DNA from: an uncultured Bacillota bacterium
GTDB lineage: Bacteria; Bacillota; Clostridia; Peptostreptococcales; Anaerovoracaceae
Length of the DNA: 10,105 nucleotides
Assembly: GCA_946629205.1 (NCBI GenBank)
Contig: CAMOXP010000034.1
Span: 1-10,105, forward strand
Direction of reading: 5' to 3'
The translations under genes were made by a program, and so were the position numbers. The notes under the pieces are model-generated. The model had not been told where the DNA came from, searched no databases, and saw only the letters and a program-made list of their open reading frames with translations. Of the stretch, positions 1 through 5,610 are shown in pieces (the stretch's first letter is position 1; every line of letters starts with the position of its first letter).

Positions 1-9
1 GCGTTTGTG

Positions 10-39
10 TTGATAAATCACCTGTTGGTGATGTATAAT
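10..39 (+). promoter_or_regulatory. Probable sigma-A promoter of alaS
   Basis: A -35-like TTGATA (10-15) and a perfect -10 TATAAT (34-39) are separated by 18 bases. The leader from the expected start near position 46 to the alaS start codon is only about 55 bases. That is too short for a T-box riboswitch, which often controls aminoacyl-tRNA synthetase genes in this phylum. Confidence 0.7.
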
Positions 40-54
40 AAAAAATCGGTGATG
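17..54. repeat. Inverted repeat in the alaS promoter spacer plus a direct repeat
   Basis: ATCACC (17-22) and GGTGAT (27-32) form a perfect 6-bp inverted repeat around a 4-base centre, lying entirely between the -35 and -10 elements. GGTGATG occurs at 27-33 and again at 48-54. The two copies are 21 bases apart, about two helical turns, and the second sits just downstream of the expected transcription start. This arrangement would suit a repressor operator, but no regulator can be named and chance is possible for such short arms. Confidence 0.4.
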
Positions 55-85
55 AACTGAATCATGAATGATAACCTGATTGAAT

Positions 86-90
86 GGAGG
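86..90 (+). promoter_or_regulatory. Ribosome binding site deciding the alaS start
   Basis: GGAGG lies 11 bases before the ATG at 102. An in-frame ATG at 84-86 overlaps this Shine-Dalgarno sequence and has no purine-rich site of its own, so 102 is preferred as the start. Confidence 0.8.
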
Positions 91-101
91 ATTTATATAC
101 A

Positions 102-2729
102 ATGGAAAAGCTGGGTCTGAACACGTTAAGAGAGATGTTTCTGAGTTATTTCGAGAAACAGGGTCATTACAGAAGAGAGAGTTTCTCGCTGATTCCGAGG
201 GATGATCCGAGTCTGCTTCTGATCGGCGCAGGAATGGCGCCGCTGAAGCCGTATTTTGCCGGTCTTAAGACGCCTCCGGCAAAGAGAATGACCACCTGCC
301 AGAAGTGCATCAGAACCGGTGATATCGAAAATGTCGGATATACAGACCGGCACGGCACATTCTTTGAGATGCTGGGGAACTTCTCGTTCGGAGATTATTT
401 CAAGAAAGAAGCCATCACATGGGGATGGGATTTCTCGACAAACGTTCTGAAACTGCCGGAAGATAAGCTTTGGGTCACGATCTATGAGAACGATGAAGAA
501 GCGTTTGATCTGTGGCACAACATGATCGGCCTTCCGGAGGAGAGGATCGTACGCCTCGGTAAGGAGGATAACTTCTGGGAAATCGGTACCGGCGGTCCGT
601 GCGGGCCATGCTCTGAAATCTACTTTGACAGGGGAGAAGAGCACGGCTGCGGCAAACCGGACTGCAAACCCGGCTGCGAATGCGACCGTTATGTTGAATT
701 CTGGAATCTGGTATTCACCCAGTTCAATAAAGAAGAAGACGGCACTTATTCGGATCTGCCGCACCCGAACATCGATACGGGACTTGGTCTGGAAAGACTG
801 GCCTGCATCATGCAGGGTACCAACTCTATCTTTGATGTGGATACGATCCGTTCTGTACTAAAGCAGGTAGAGAACGTCTCCGGCGTGAAATACCAGGACG
901 GCGCAGCCGAAACGGACGTTTCCATCCGGATCATCGTGGACCATCTCCGTTCCATGACCTTCATGATCGGCGATTACATTCTTCCGGGCAACGAGGGCAG
1001 GGACTATGTTCTGAGAAGACTGATCAGAAGGGCAGCATTGCATGGCCGCAAACTCGGAATCGAAGGACCGTTCCTGTCAACCCTCTGCGACAGGGTCATC
1101 GATGAATCCGGCCGAGCGTATCCGCAGCTGGAGAAACGCAGGATCATGATCCGCCGCGTTGTCAACGCGGAAGAAGAGAAGTTCGCTTCGACCATCGACA
1201 AAGGCATGGGGATCATCGACGAATACATCGCCGACATGGTCATTTCCGGAAGCCATGAACTCGAAGGTGCGAAAGCGTTCAAACTCCACGATACCTACGG
1301 CTTCCCGATCGACCTGACCAAGGAGATCCTGGAAGAAAAGGGATACTCCGTTGACGAGGAAGGTTTCGCTGCCGAGATGACACGTCAGAAGGAACTCTCC
1401 CAGAAGGAAGATGAGATGGAAGGCGCCGGATGGGAAGGCAAATCGAAAGAATTCGTCCTTCACGGCGAAACAGAATTCACCGGTTATGATACGATCAACC
1501 AGCAGGCTGTCCTGGAGTCTATACACAGTGAACAGTTTGAGGAACTGCGTGATATAAAAGAAGGAGAAACCAGCATATTCGTCCTCGACAAGACGCCTTT
1601 CTACGCTGAAAGCGGCGGTCAGGTCAGTGATGAAGGTTTTATTTACAATGAAAAAAGCGGTATTGCTTACGTGCAGAGTGTAAAGAAATACAACAACATC
1701 TACGCGCATACCGTAGATATTCTCCGTGGGGAGTTTTCTGTCGGGGATCATGTGGACGCCATGGTCACTGCACCATCCAGAAACATGACGGCAGCCAACC
1801 ACTCTGCGACTCATATGCTGCACAAGGCTCTTCGGGAAGTGCTCGGCGATCACGTCAAGCAGTCCGGATCCCATGTGGATAAACACGGTCTCCGCTTTGA
1901 CTTCTCACACTTCCAGGCAATGACCAATGAGGAAATCAAACAGGTAGAAGATATCGTCAACGACAAGATCCGCCACTTCATTCCGGTCACTACGAAAGTA
2001 ATGGATATTGAAGACGCCCGCAAGGAAGGCGCCATGGCGCTCTTTGACGAGAAGTATGGTGATAAGGTAAGAGTCGTATCCATCGGAGAATTCTCCAGAG
2101 AGTTCTGCGGCGGCACACACGTATCCAACTCAGGTCAGATCGGTGCGTTCAAGATCCTCAGCGAATCAGGAATCGCATCCGGCGTCCGTCGTATCGAGGC
2201 CATTACAGGGCAGAGCATCCTTGATGGATACAAACGGGATCAGCAGGTGATCAGCGAAACCGCTGCGGCTATCAAGGCAGACAAGGATCTTCTTGTTGAA
2301 AAGGCAGCAGCTCTTGCCGATGAAGTCAGAGCGCTCCGAAAAGAACTGGCAGAAGTAAAAGCTGCTGAAATGAGCAAGGATGCAGATTCTTTCCTGGATG
2401 ATGCGAAGGAGATCAACGGAATCAGACTGATCACGAAGCAGTTCGAAGACTATGCGATCAACGACCTCAGGAGCCTGTCAGACAACGTCAAGGCATCGAA
2501 TAAGAATGTCGCGATGGTATTTGCATCTGTTTCCGGCGGCAAAGTGACATTCCTCGTGTCTCTTACCGATGATCTGGTCGAAAAGGGTCTGCACGCCGGC
2601 AAGATGATCAAAGAAATCGCAAAGGCAGCCGGCGGCGGCGGCGGCGGCAAGGCCGATATGGCGCAGGCCGGAGCCAAGGATCCGTCCAAGGTCGGGGATG
2701 CTTTTGCAAAAGCAGAAGAACTGCTGTAA
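102..2729 (+). CDS. alaS: Alanyl-tRNA synthetase
   Basis: This cytoplasmic class II aminoacyl-tRNA synthetase charges tRNA-Ala with alanine and edits mischarged Ser/Gly. From the start at 102 it has 875 residues, the usual bacterial length. The N-terminal catalytic domain begins with the family-typical LNTLREMFLSYF and carries the class II signature regions, including TGGPCGPCSEI and NIDTGLGLERL. The editing domain shows the HxxxH zinc motif (H567, H571) and the partner CGGTH (C669-H673). The C-terminal oligomerisation/C-Ala domain contains the six-glycine run (844-849), encoded by six GGC codons, followed by KADMAQAGAKDPSK. A cysteine-rich stretch (CGKPDCKPGCECD) precedes VEFWNLVF, as in many clostridial homologues. 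It is followed by ireB and ruvX, the conserved Bacillota order. No break or frameshift was seen. Confidence 0.98.
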   Translation: MEKLGLNTLREMFLSYFEKQGHYRRESFSLIPRDDPSLLLIGAGMAPLKPYFAGLKTPPAKRMTTCQKCIRTGDIENVGYTDRHGTFFEMLGNFSFGDYFKKEAITWGWDFSTNVLKLPEDKLWVTIYENDEEAFDLWHNMIGLPEERIVRLGKEDNFWEIGTGGPCGPCSEIYFDRGEEHGCGKPDCKPGCECDRYVEFWNLVFTQFNKEEDGTYSDLPHPNIDTGLGLERLACIMQGTNSIFDVDTIRSVLKQVENVSGVKYQDGAAETDVSIRIIVDHLRSMTFMIGDYILPGNEGRDYVLRRLIRRAALHGRKLGIEGPFLSTLCDRVIDESGRAYPQLEKRRIMIRRVVNAEEEKFASTIDKGMGIIDEYIADMVISGSHELEGAKAFKLHDTYGFPIDLTKEILEEKGYSVDEEGFAAEMTRQKELSQKEDEMEGAGWEGKSKEFVLHGETEFTGYDTINQQAVLESIHSEQFEELRDIKEGETSIFVLDKTPFYAESGGQVSDEGFIYNEKSGIAYVQSVKKYNNIYAHTVDILRGEFSVGDHVDAMVTAPSRNMTAANHSATHMLHKALREVLGDHVKQSGSHVDKHGLRFDFSHFQAMTNEEIKQVEDIVNDKIRHFIPVTTKVMDIEDARKEGAMALFDEKYGDKVRVVSIGEFSREFCGGTHVSNSGQIGAFKILSESGIASGVRRIEAITGQSILDGYKRDQQVISETAAAIKADKDLLVEKAAALADEVRALRKELAEVKAAEMSKDADSFLDDAKEINGIRLITKQFEDYAINDLRSLSDNVKASNKNVAMVFASVSGGKVTFLVSLTDDLVEKGLHAGKMIKEIAKAAGGGGGGKADMAQAGAKDPSKVGDAFAKAEELL

Positions 2730-2768
2730 GAATTAATATAGTTTAAGGCAATAATCTCGCAATATGAC

Positions 2769-2798
2769 TTGTAATTATTGACAATCTGATGTTATACT
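2769..2798 (+). promoter_or_regulatory. Candidate extended -10 promoter of ireB
   Basis: TATACT (2793-2798) is preceded by TG one base upstream (2790-2791), giving an extended -10. A weak -35, TTGTAA (2769-2774), sits 18 bases away. A perfect TTGACA at 2778-2783 is only 9 bases from this -10, so it cannot serve as its -35. No terminator hairpin is visible between alaS and this site, so ireB may also be read from the alaS promoter. Confidence 0.5.
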
Positions 2799-2832
2799 GT
2801 AAACACCAATTGAACTGATCGGAGGTTTTATA

Positions 2833-3081
2833 ATGGATAGACAGACAAGAATGTACGATAACTTTGATAAAGTTGAGCAGAAGACCATCAAGGAAATACT
2901 TACAATCGTTTATGACGCTCTTGACGAGAGAGGCTACAACGCTATCGACCAGATGGTCGGATATATTCTTTCGGGAGATCCATCATATATCACAAGTCAC
3001 AATAACGCGAGAAATGTCATCGGCAGGATCGAGAGAGATGATCTTGTTGAAGAACTGATCAAGGCATATCTCGGCAAGTAA
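2833..3081 (+). CDS. ireB: IreB family regulatory phosphoprotein (UPF0297)
   Basis: This small soluble protein of 82 residues is of typical family length. IreB of Enterococcus faecalis is a substrate of the Ser/Thr kinase IreK and a negative regulator of cephalosporin resistance; whether that role holds here is inference. Visible family hallmarks are the KEILTIVYDALDERGYNAIDQMVGYILSGDPSYI block and the HNNARNVIGRIERDDLVEELIKAYL block. The N-terminus has a threonine (T5) in the region where IreB is phosphorylated at N-terminal threonines. The Shine-Dalgarno GGAGG (2821-2825) sits 7 bases before the ATG. It lies 103 bases after alaS and ends just before a strong terminator, so it closes the alaS-side transcript. 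Confidence 0.95.
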   Translation: MDRQTRMYDNFDKVEQKTIKEILTIVYDALDERGYNAIDQMVGYILSGDPSYITSHNNARNVIGRIERDDLVEELIKAYLGK

Positions 3082-3103
3082 TTCTGTTTGTATAACCATT
3101 TTT

Positions 3104-3134
3104 GTGGCGGGCAAAGTTCCGCCACTATTTTTTG
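3104..3134 (+). terminator. Intrinsic terminator after ireB
   Basis: GTGGCGG (3104-3110) pairs perfectly with CCGCCAC (3119-3125) across an 8-base loop, followed by a T-rich tail ending in six T (3126-3133). This is a textbook rho-independent terminator and separates ireB from ruvX. Confidence 0.88.
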
Positions 3135-3138
3135 ATTT

Positions 3139-3168
3139 TTGAAAACGGAAATAAGTTTTCTATACAAT
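3139..3168 (+). promoter_or_regulatory. Candidate sigma-A promoter of ruvX
   Basis: TTGAAA (3139-3144) and TACAAT (3163-3168) are separated by 18 bases, directly after the ireB terminator. They leave a leader of about 15 bases to the ruvX start at 3192, which carries GAGGAAA at 3183-3189 as ribosome binding site. The position right after a terminator supports it as a real promoter. Confidence 0.6.
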
Positions 3169-3191
3169 TATTATGTTAACGCGAGGAAATC

Positions 3192-3620
3192 ATGAAAAAA
3201 CTCGGTTTGGATGTGGGAGATAAAACAATAGGCGTGGCCGTAAGCGACGAAATGGGGATCATTGCCGATGGTGTTACAACCATTGAGCGTGTCGGGATCA
3301 AGAAAGATACCGGGAAGGTCATGGATTACATCAAAGAATATAACTGTGATACGGTTGTGATCGGTCTGCCGCTCAAACTGGATGGAACAGACAGCCCACA
3401 GACGGAGAAGGTTCGGGAGTTTAAGCAAAAGCTCGAAAACAAGCTCAAAGGCGGCGGTATGAACCATGTGAGGGTGGAATTCTACGATGAACGGCTGACG
3501 ACTGTTATGGCGGAAAGAGTCCTGATCGAAGCTGATATGCGCCGAAACAAAAGGAAAGAAATCATCGACCGGCAAGCAGCAATCATTATTTTGCAGAGCT
3601 ATCTTGACAGCAATCGGTAG
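3192..3620 (+). CDS. ruvX: Holliday junction resolvase-like protein RuvX/YqgF
   Basis: This is a 142-residue RNase H-fold nuclease of the YqgF/RuvX family. The family is linked to Holliday junction resolution and, in some bacteria, to pre-16S rRNA 5' end maturation. The expected acidic residues are visible: D7 in LGLDVGDKTIGVAVSD, E100 in FYDERLTT, and D126 in IDRQAAIIILQSYL. The GLPLKLDGTDSPQT strand-loop is also family-typical. The length is normal and the start is supported by GAGGAAA just upstream. In many Bacillota it continues a cluster with ireB upstream and a DUF1292 or fur-like gene downstream. Here the cluster stops at ruvX and is followed by a regulatory region and an unrelated catabolic operon. 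Confidence 0.95.
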   Translation: MKKLGLDVGDKTIGVAVSDEMGIIADGVTTIERVGIKKDTGKVMDYIKEYNCDTVVIGLPLKLDGTDSPQTEKVREFKQKLENKLKGGGMNHVRVEFYDERLTTVMAERVLIEADMRRNKRKEIIDRQAAIIILQSYLDSNR

Positions 3621-3644
3621 ATTTTGCATTATCATTTAAGAAAA

Positions 3645-3661
3645 TTGGCACAGACTTTGCT
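3645..3661 (+). promoter_or_regulatory. Sigma-54 (-24/-12) promoter P1
   Basis: TTGGCAC (3645-3651), N5, TTGCT (3657-3661) matches the sigma-54 consensus TTGGCAC-N5-TTGC(A/T) in full. The GG (3647-3648) and GC (3659-3660) dinucleotides have the required spacing. Transcription would start near 3672. Its -12 half lies inside the left arm of the hairpin following ruvX, so one or both functions could apply. There is no gene for about 330 bases downstream, so it would make either a long leader for the operon or a small RNA. Confidence 0.6.
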
Positions 3662-3690
3662 TTTAATAAAGGCAAAGTCTTATTTATTGC
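3652..3690 (+). terminator. Terminator-like hairpin after ruvX
   Basis: AGACTTTGC (3652-3660) pairs perfectly with GCAAAGTCT (3672-3680). The inner bases TTTT (3661-3664) and AAAG (3668-3671) continue the stem with one G-T wobble around a 3-base loop. A U-rich but interrupted tail (TATTTATT) follows. It starts about 30 bases after the ruvX stop codon, where a terminator is expected. The stem is AT-rich and the tail imperfect, so its strength is uncertain. Confidence 0.6.
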
Positions 3691-3703
3691 GGTTTTCTGG
3701 TTT

Positions 3704-3715
3704 GCATGATCATGC
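3704..3715. repeat. 12-bp perfect palindrome
   Basis: GCATGATCATGC (3704-3715) is identical to its own reverse complement. It lies about 32 bases downstream of the expected P1 start and could be a dimeric regulator site. No known operator is recognised. Confidence 0.35.
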
Positions 3716-3793
3716 CACATATAAACCCGGAACCAAGGCTTACCGATTATCTTAGACACTTATACAAAATACATCCATAACACCTCTTTAGAG

Positions 3794-3827
3794 CAAAGAT
3801 CTGTTGCAATGATGCAACAGATCTTTG
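3794..3827. promoter_or_regulatory. 15-bp inverted repeat: candidate enhancer (UAS) or RNA hairpin
   Basis: CAAAGATCTGTTGCA (3794-3808) and TGCAACAGATCTTTG (3813-3827) are perfect reverse complements around the 4-base centre ATGA. The centre is about 124 bases upstream of the -12 GC of P2, within the usual 80-150 base range for sites bound by sigma-54 enhancer-binding activators. The same repeat followed by TTTTG could also act as a terminator for a transcript from P1. Its symmetry is clear; its function is inferred. Confidence 0.55.
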
Positions 3828-3857
3828 TTTTGTGCAACAGAATTCGTTGCAACAAAA
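3828..3857. promoter_or_regulatory. Second TGCAAC/GTTGCA dyad: candidate second enhancer site
   Basis: TTTTGTGCAAC (3828-3838) and GTTGCAACAAAA (3846-3857) form a near-perfect inverted repeat, one base short on the left, around a 7-base spacer. It reuses the GTTGCA/TGCAAC half-site of the adjacent 15-bp repeat, although the half-sites point the other way. It is centred about 92 bases upstream of the P2 -12 element. Paired copies of a half-site are common where hexameric activators bind, but the assignment is inference. Confidence 0.45.
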
Positions 3858-3896
3858 CCTACAGGAGAGTATTATCCGCTGTATTTTTGTAAAATA

Positions 3897-3911
3897 GAGC
3901 AAAATTTGCTC
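3897..3911. repeat. GAGCAAA-A-TTTGCTC dyad next to P2
   Basis: Seven-base arms GAGCAAA (3897-3903) and TTTGCTC (3905-3911) flank a single central base, ending 8 bases before the -24 element of P2. The half-site recurs across the P2 -12 element as TTTTGCTC (3930-3937), and GAGCAAA also occurs at 3791-3797. This could be a repressor site or simple sequence coincidence in AT-rich DNA. Confidence 0.35.
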
Positions 3912-3919
3912 ATAAATAG

Positions 3920-3936
3920 TTGGCACGGCTTTTGCT
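3920..3936 (+). promoter_or_regulatory. Sigma-54 (-24/-12) promoter P2 of the catabolic operon
   Basis: TTGGCAC (3920-3926), N5, TTGCT (3932-3936) is a full match to the sigma-54 consensus, with GG at 3922-3923 and GC at 3934-3935. Transcription would start near 3947, leaving a leader of about 60 bases before the first gene at 4008. No good sigma-A promoter is evident in the same place. The operon is therefore expected to need RpoN and an ATP-hydrolysing activator, neither of which is encoded in this window. Confidence 0.85.
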
Positions 3937-3995
3937 CTATATATCAGGTGTTGAAAATGAAATCAGTTATTGCAGAGACAAATGCCGTAATGGCG

Positions 3996-4003
3996 AAAGG
4001 AAA
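3996..4003 (+). promoter_or_regulatory. Ribosome binding site deciding the start of the DUF362 gene
   Basis: AAAGGAAA lies 4 bases before the ATG at 4008, its AGG core 7 bases away. The open frame extends upstream to an ATG at 3825, but that start precedes P2 and would run through the enhancer repeats. A start at 3957 would sit only about 10 bases from the P2 transcription start. The start at 4008 is therefore preferred. Confidence 0.7.
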
Positions 4004-4007
4004 TGTT

Positions 4008-5294
4008 ATGTCAAAATCTACAGTAGCACTCGTAAAGGGTGAAGACATTCAGGCCAATGTAACGAAAGTATTTGACCTGCTTGGCGGTGTAGAAAACGTC
4101 ATCAGACCGGGAACGACCGTAATGATCAAGCCGAATGCAGGCCACGCAGAACCACCTGAGACCTCTGTCTGCACCAATCCTGAAGTAGTCAGAGCTGTCA
4201 TCAGAGAGGTCAGAAAAGCTAATCCTAAGGAAATCGTAGTAGCAGAAGCTGCCGCGATCGGCTGCGACACGATCGAATGCTTCAAGGTAAGCGGTATTCA
4301 GGCTGTTTGCGATGAAGAAGGCGTTGAGACCTACGATATCAAGAGAGACAAGGACCTGGTCAATGTTGCAGTCAGAGACTTCAGATCCAATATCTCCCAC
4401 GTCAAGCTCCCGAAGAGACTGATGGAAGCAGAGCATCTGATCAACCTGCCGATCCTGAAGGCCCACGCAAGCATGGTATTCTCCGGCGCGCTGAAGAACA
4501 TCAAGGGCGTTGTTCAGGACAAGGTACACATGCAGATGCACCAGCTGAACCTCACCATGGCGATGATGGACGTATGGTCTGTCTGCAAGGCTGACCTCAA
4601 CATCATGGACGCTATGAGAGCAGCTTCCGGTTATTCCCCGCACATGCCGGTTCCAATCGAGTCCAACATGATCCTCGGATCAAAGGACCCGGTAGCGATC
4701 GACAGAATCGCCTGCGAAGTAACAGGCATCGATACTTCCGGTGTAGACTACTTCAATGTTGCGAAGGAAGTCGGTCTCGGTAAGTACGACCTGGATGACA
4801 TCGAAGTCGTCGGAAACACCGTAGAAGAATGCTTCAAGCAGATGTGGATCCCGTACATCGGCGACATGAGCACAAGATGGCCGGAATACGATGTACGCTG
4901 TGAAGGCGGATGCTCCAGCTGCCAGGCGCTGCTCGCCATCAACATGGAAGAGCTGAAGGCAGTCGGTGAGTATGACAAGAACGCTGGATCGACCGTTGTC
5001 ATCGGACCTCAGAACGAGATTCCGAAGGATATTCCGGATGAGAAGATTTTCCTCCACGGAAACTGCACGAAGAAGTACCTCAAGGATCATCCGAATGCAT
5101 ACTGGATCCTGGGATGCCCGCCGAATGAACCGGCTCTCTACCTGACGATCCAGAGAAAAGAAGTCATCAACGGAATGGGCGATCAGGAAGAAGAAATCAT
5201 CAGACCTTGCATGGCAAGAGACGCGCAGGTATGGCACGACTATGTATTTGCTAGAGCTGAGGAGTACTTCAAAGAGCATCCGGATGCTAAGTAA
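4008..5294 (+). CDS. DUF362 domain protein with C-terminal cysteine cluster
   Basis: From 4008 this encodes 428 residues with no signal peptide or membrane segment. The DUF362 domain covers roughly residues 5-245. It includes GTTVMIKPNAGH, the CTNPEVVRAVI block, the NLPILKAHASMVFSGALKNIKGVVQ block and GSKDPVAIDRIACEVTG. DUF362 proteins are poorly characterised and many carry a ferredoxin-like 4Fe-4S domain. No such domain is seen here. Instead the C-terminal third has C298-x3-C302-x2-C305, then C353 and C370, which could bind a metal or iron-sulfur cluster (inference). As the first gene after promoter P2, with only 12 bases to the next gene, it is probably central to the pathway. Its substrate is unknown. 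The ATG at 3957 would add 17 residues and is a less likely start. Confidence 0.88.
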   Translation: MSKSTVALVKGEDIQANVTKVFDLLGGVENVIRPGTTVMIKPNAGHAEPPETSVCTNPEVVRAVIREVRKANPKEIVVAEAAAIGCDTIECFKVSGIQAVCDEEGVETYDIKRDKDLVNVAVRDFRSNISHVKLPKRLMEAEHLINLPILKAHASMVFSGALKNIKGVVQDKVHMQMHQLNLTMAMMDVWSVCKADLNIMDAMRAASGYSPHMPVPIESNMILGSKDPVAIDRIACEVTGIDTSGVDYFNVAKEVGLGKYDLDDIEVVGNTVEECFKQMWIPYIGDMSTRWPEYDVRCEGGCSSCQALLAINMEELKAVGEYDKNAGSTVVIGPQNEIPKDIPDEKIFLHGNCTKKYLKDHPNAYWILGCPPNEPALYLTIQRKEVINGMGDQEEEIIRPCMARDAQVWHDYVFARAEEYFKEHPDAK

Positions 5295-5306
5295 GGGGAA
5301 AGATCA

Positions 5307-5576
5307 ATGTCAGTAAACGATTATGTTTCTATCAATTATACTCCGGAACTGAAAGATCTCCTGAACAAGATCTTCAGTGACGAGTTCATGCAGAAGCATA
5401 CAAATTTCAAAAATTTCGAAGGCTTCCGTTATTCCAGCGCTGTCATGGCTACCTGGGATTCCCCTAGACTCGTTTATTCCAAGACGATCTTTGACAATTT
5501 CGTCAAAGAGAGTACGGAATACGAGACCTGGGACGACATGGTTAAAGCAGCGACAGACGAAGCCTTCGGAGAATAG
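5307..5576 (+). CDS. Small protein of unknown family (89 aa)
   Basis: This is an 89-residue soluble protein with no signal peptide, membrane segment, cysteine or obvious metal motif. It is preceded by AAGGGGAAAG, which overlaps the stop codon of the DUF362 gene, and starts 12 bases after that stop, so the two are probably translated together. The sequence is rich in aromatic and acidic residues: FKNFEGFRYSSAVMATWDS in the middle and EYETWDDMVKAATDEAFGE at the C-terminus. I do not recognise the family. The intact frame, strong ribosome binding site and tight coupling argue for a real gene. An accessory or subunit role to the DUF362 protein is a guess from position only. Confidence 0.82.
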   Translation: MSVNDYVSINYTPELKDLLNKIFSDEFMQKHTNFKNFEGFRYSSAVMATWDSPRLVYSKTIFDNFVKESTEYETWDDMVKAATDEAFGE

Positions 5577-5610
5577 TTATCACTTATTATCTTAAACAGG
5601 AGAAAACAAC

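Larger units (their letters stand above)
3621..4007 (+). other. 387-base regulatory intergenic region
   Basis: No convincing protein gene lies between ruvX and the first catabolic gene. The interval holds a terminator-like hairpin, two sigma-54-type promoters, a 12-bp palindrome, a 15-bp inverted repeat, a degenerate second copy of that motif and a GAGCAAA dyad, each listed separately. It is more AT-rich than the flanking genes by eye. A 24-codon open frame at 3706-3780 lacks a ribosome binding site and is not called as a gene. Confidence 0.8.

Noticed and set aside
1..101. T-box riboswitch upstream of alaS
   Set aside because: The leader after the promoter is only about 55 bases, with no specifier stem or conserved T-box sequence.
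1077..1886. Long minus-strand open frame inside alaS (269 codons), and similar antisense frames elsewhere (for example 8476-9663)
   Set aside because: They are shadows of strongly supported plus-strand genes, have no family resemblance or ribosome binding sites, and arise from codon bias.
2631..2648. Six tandem GGC units as an unusual repeat
   Set aside because: They encode the conserved glycine run of the AlaRS C-terminal domain, so this is ordinary coding sequence.
2778..2798. Perfect TTGACA followed by TATACT as the ireB promoter
   Set aside because: The two elements are only 9 bases apart, too close to function together. The extended -10 with TTGTAA at 18 bases fits better.
3706..3780. 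24-codon open frame in the leader downstream of P1
   Set aside because: It has no Shine-Dalgarno sequence and begins inside the 12-bp palindrome. An open frame of this length is expected by chance.
3825..4007. Upstream extension of the DUF362 frame to an ATG at 3825 (or 3957)
   Set aside because: 3825 lies upstream of the P2 promoter and inside the enhancer repeats, and the added residues look unlike the family. 3957 is only about 10 bases from the expected P2 transcript start. The start at 4008 has a better-placed AAAGGAAA.
5230..5258. TGGCAC followed by TTTGC inside the DUF362 gene as a third sigma-54 promoter
   Set aside because: The spacing between the two halves is far longer than 5 bases, and the site is within coding sequence.
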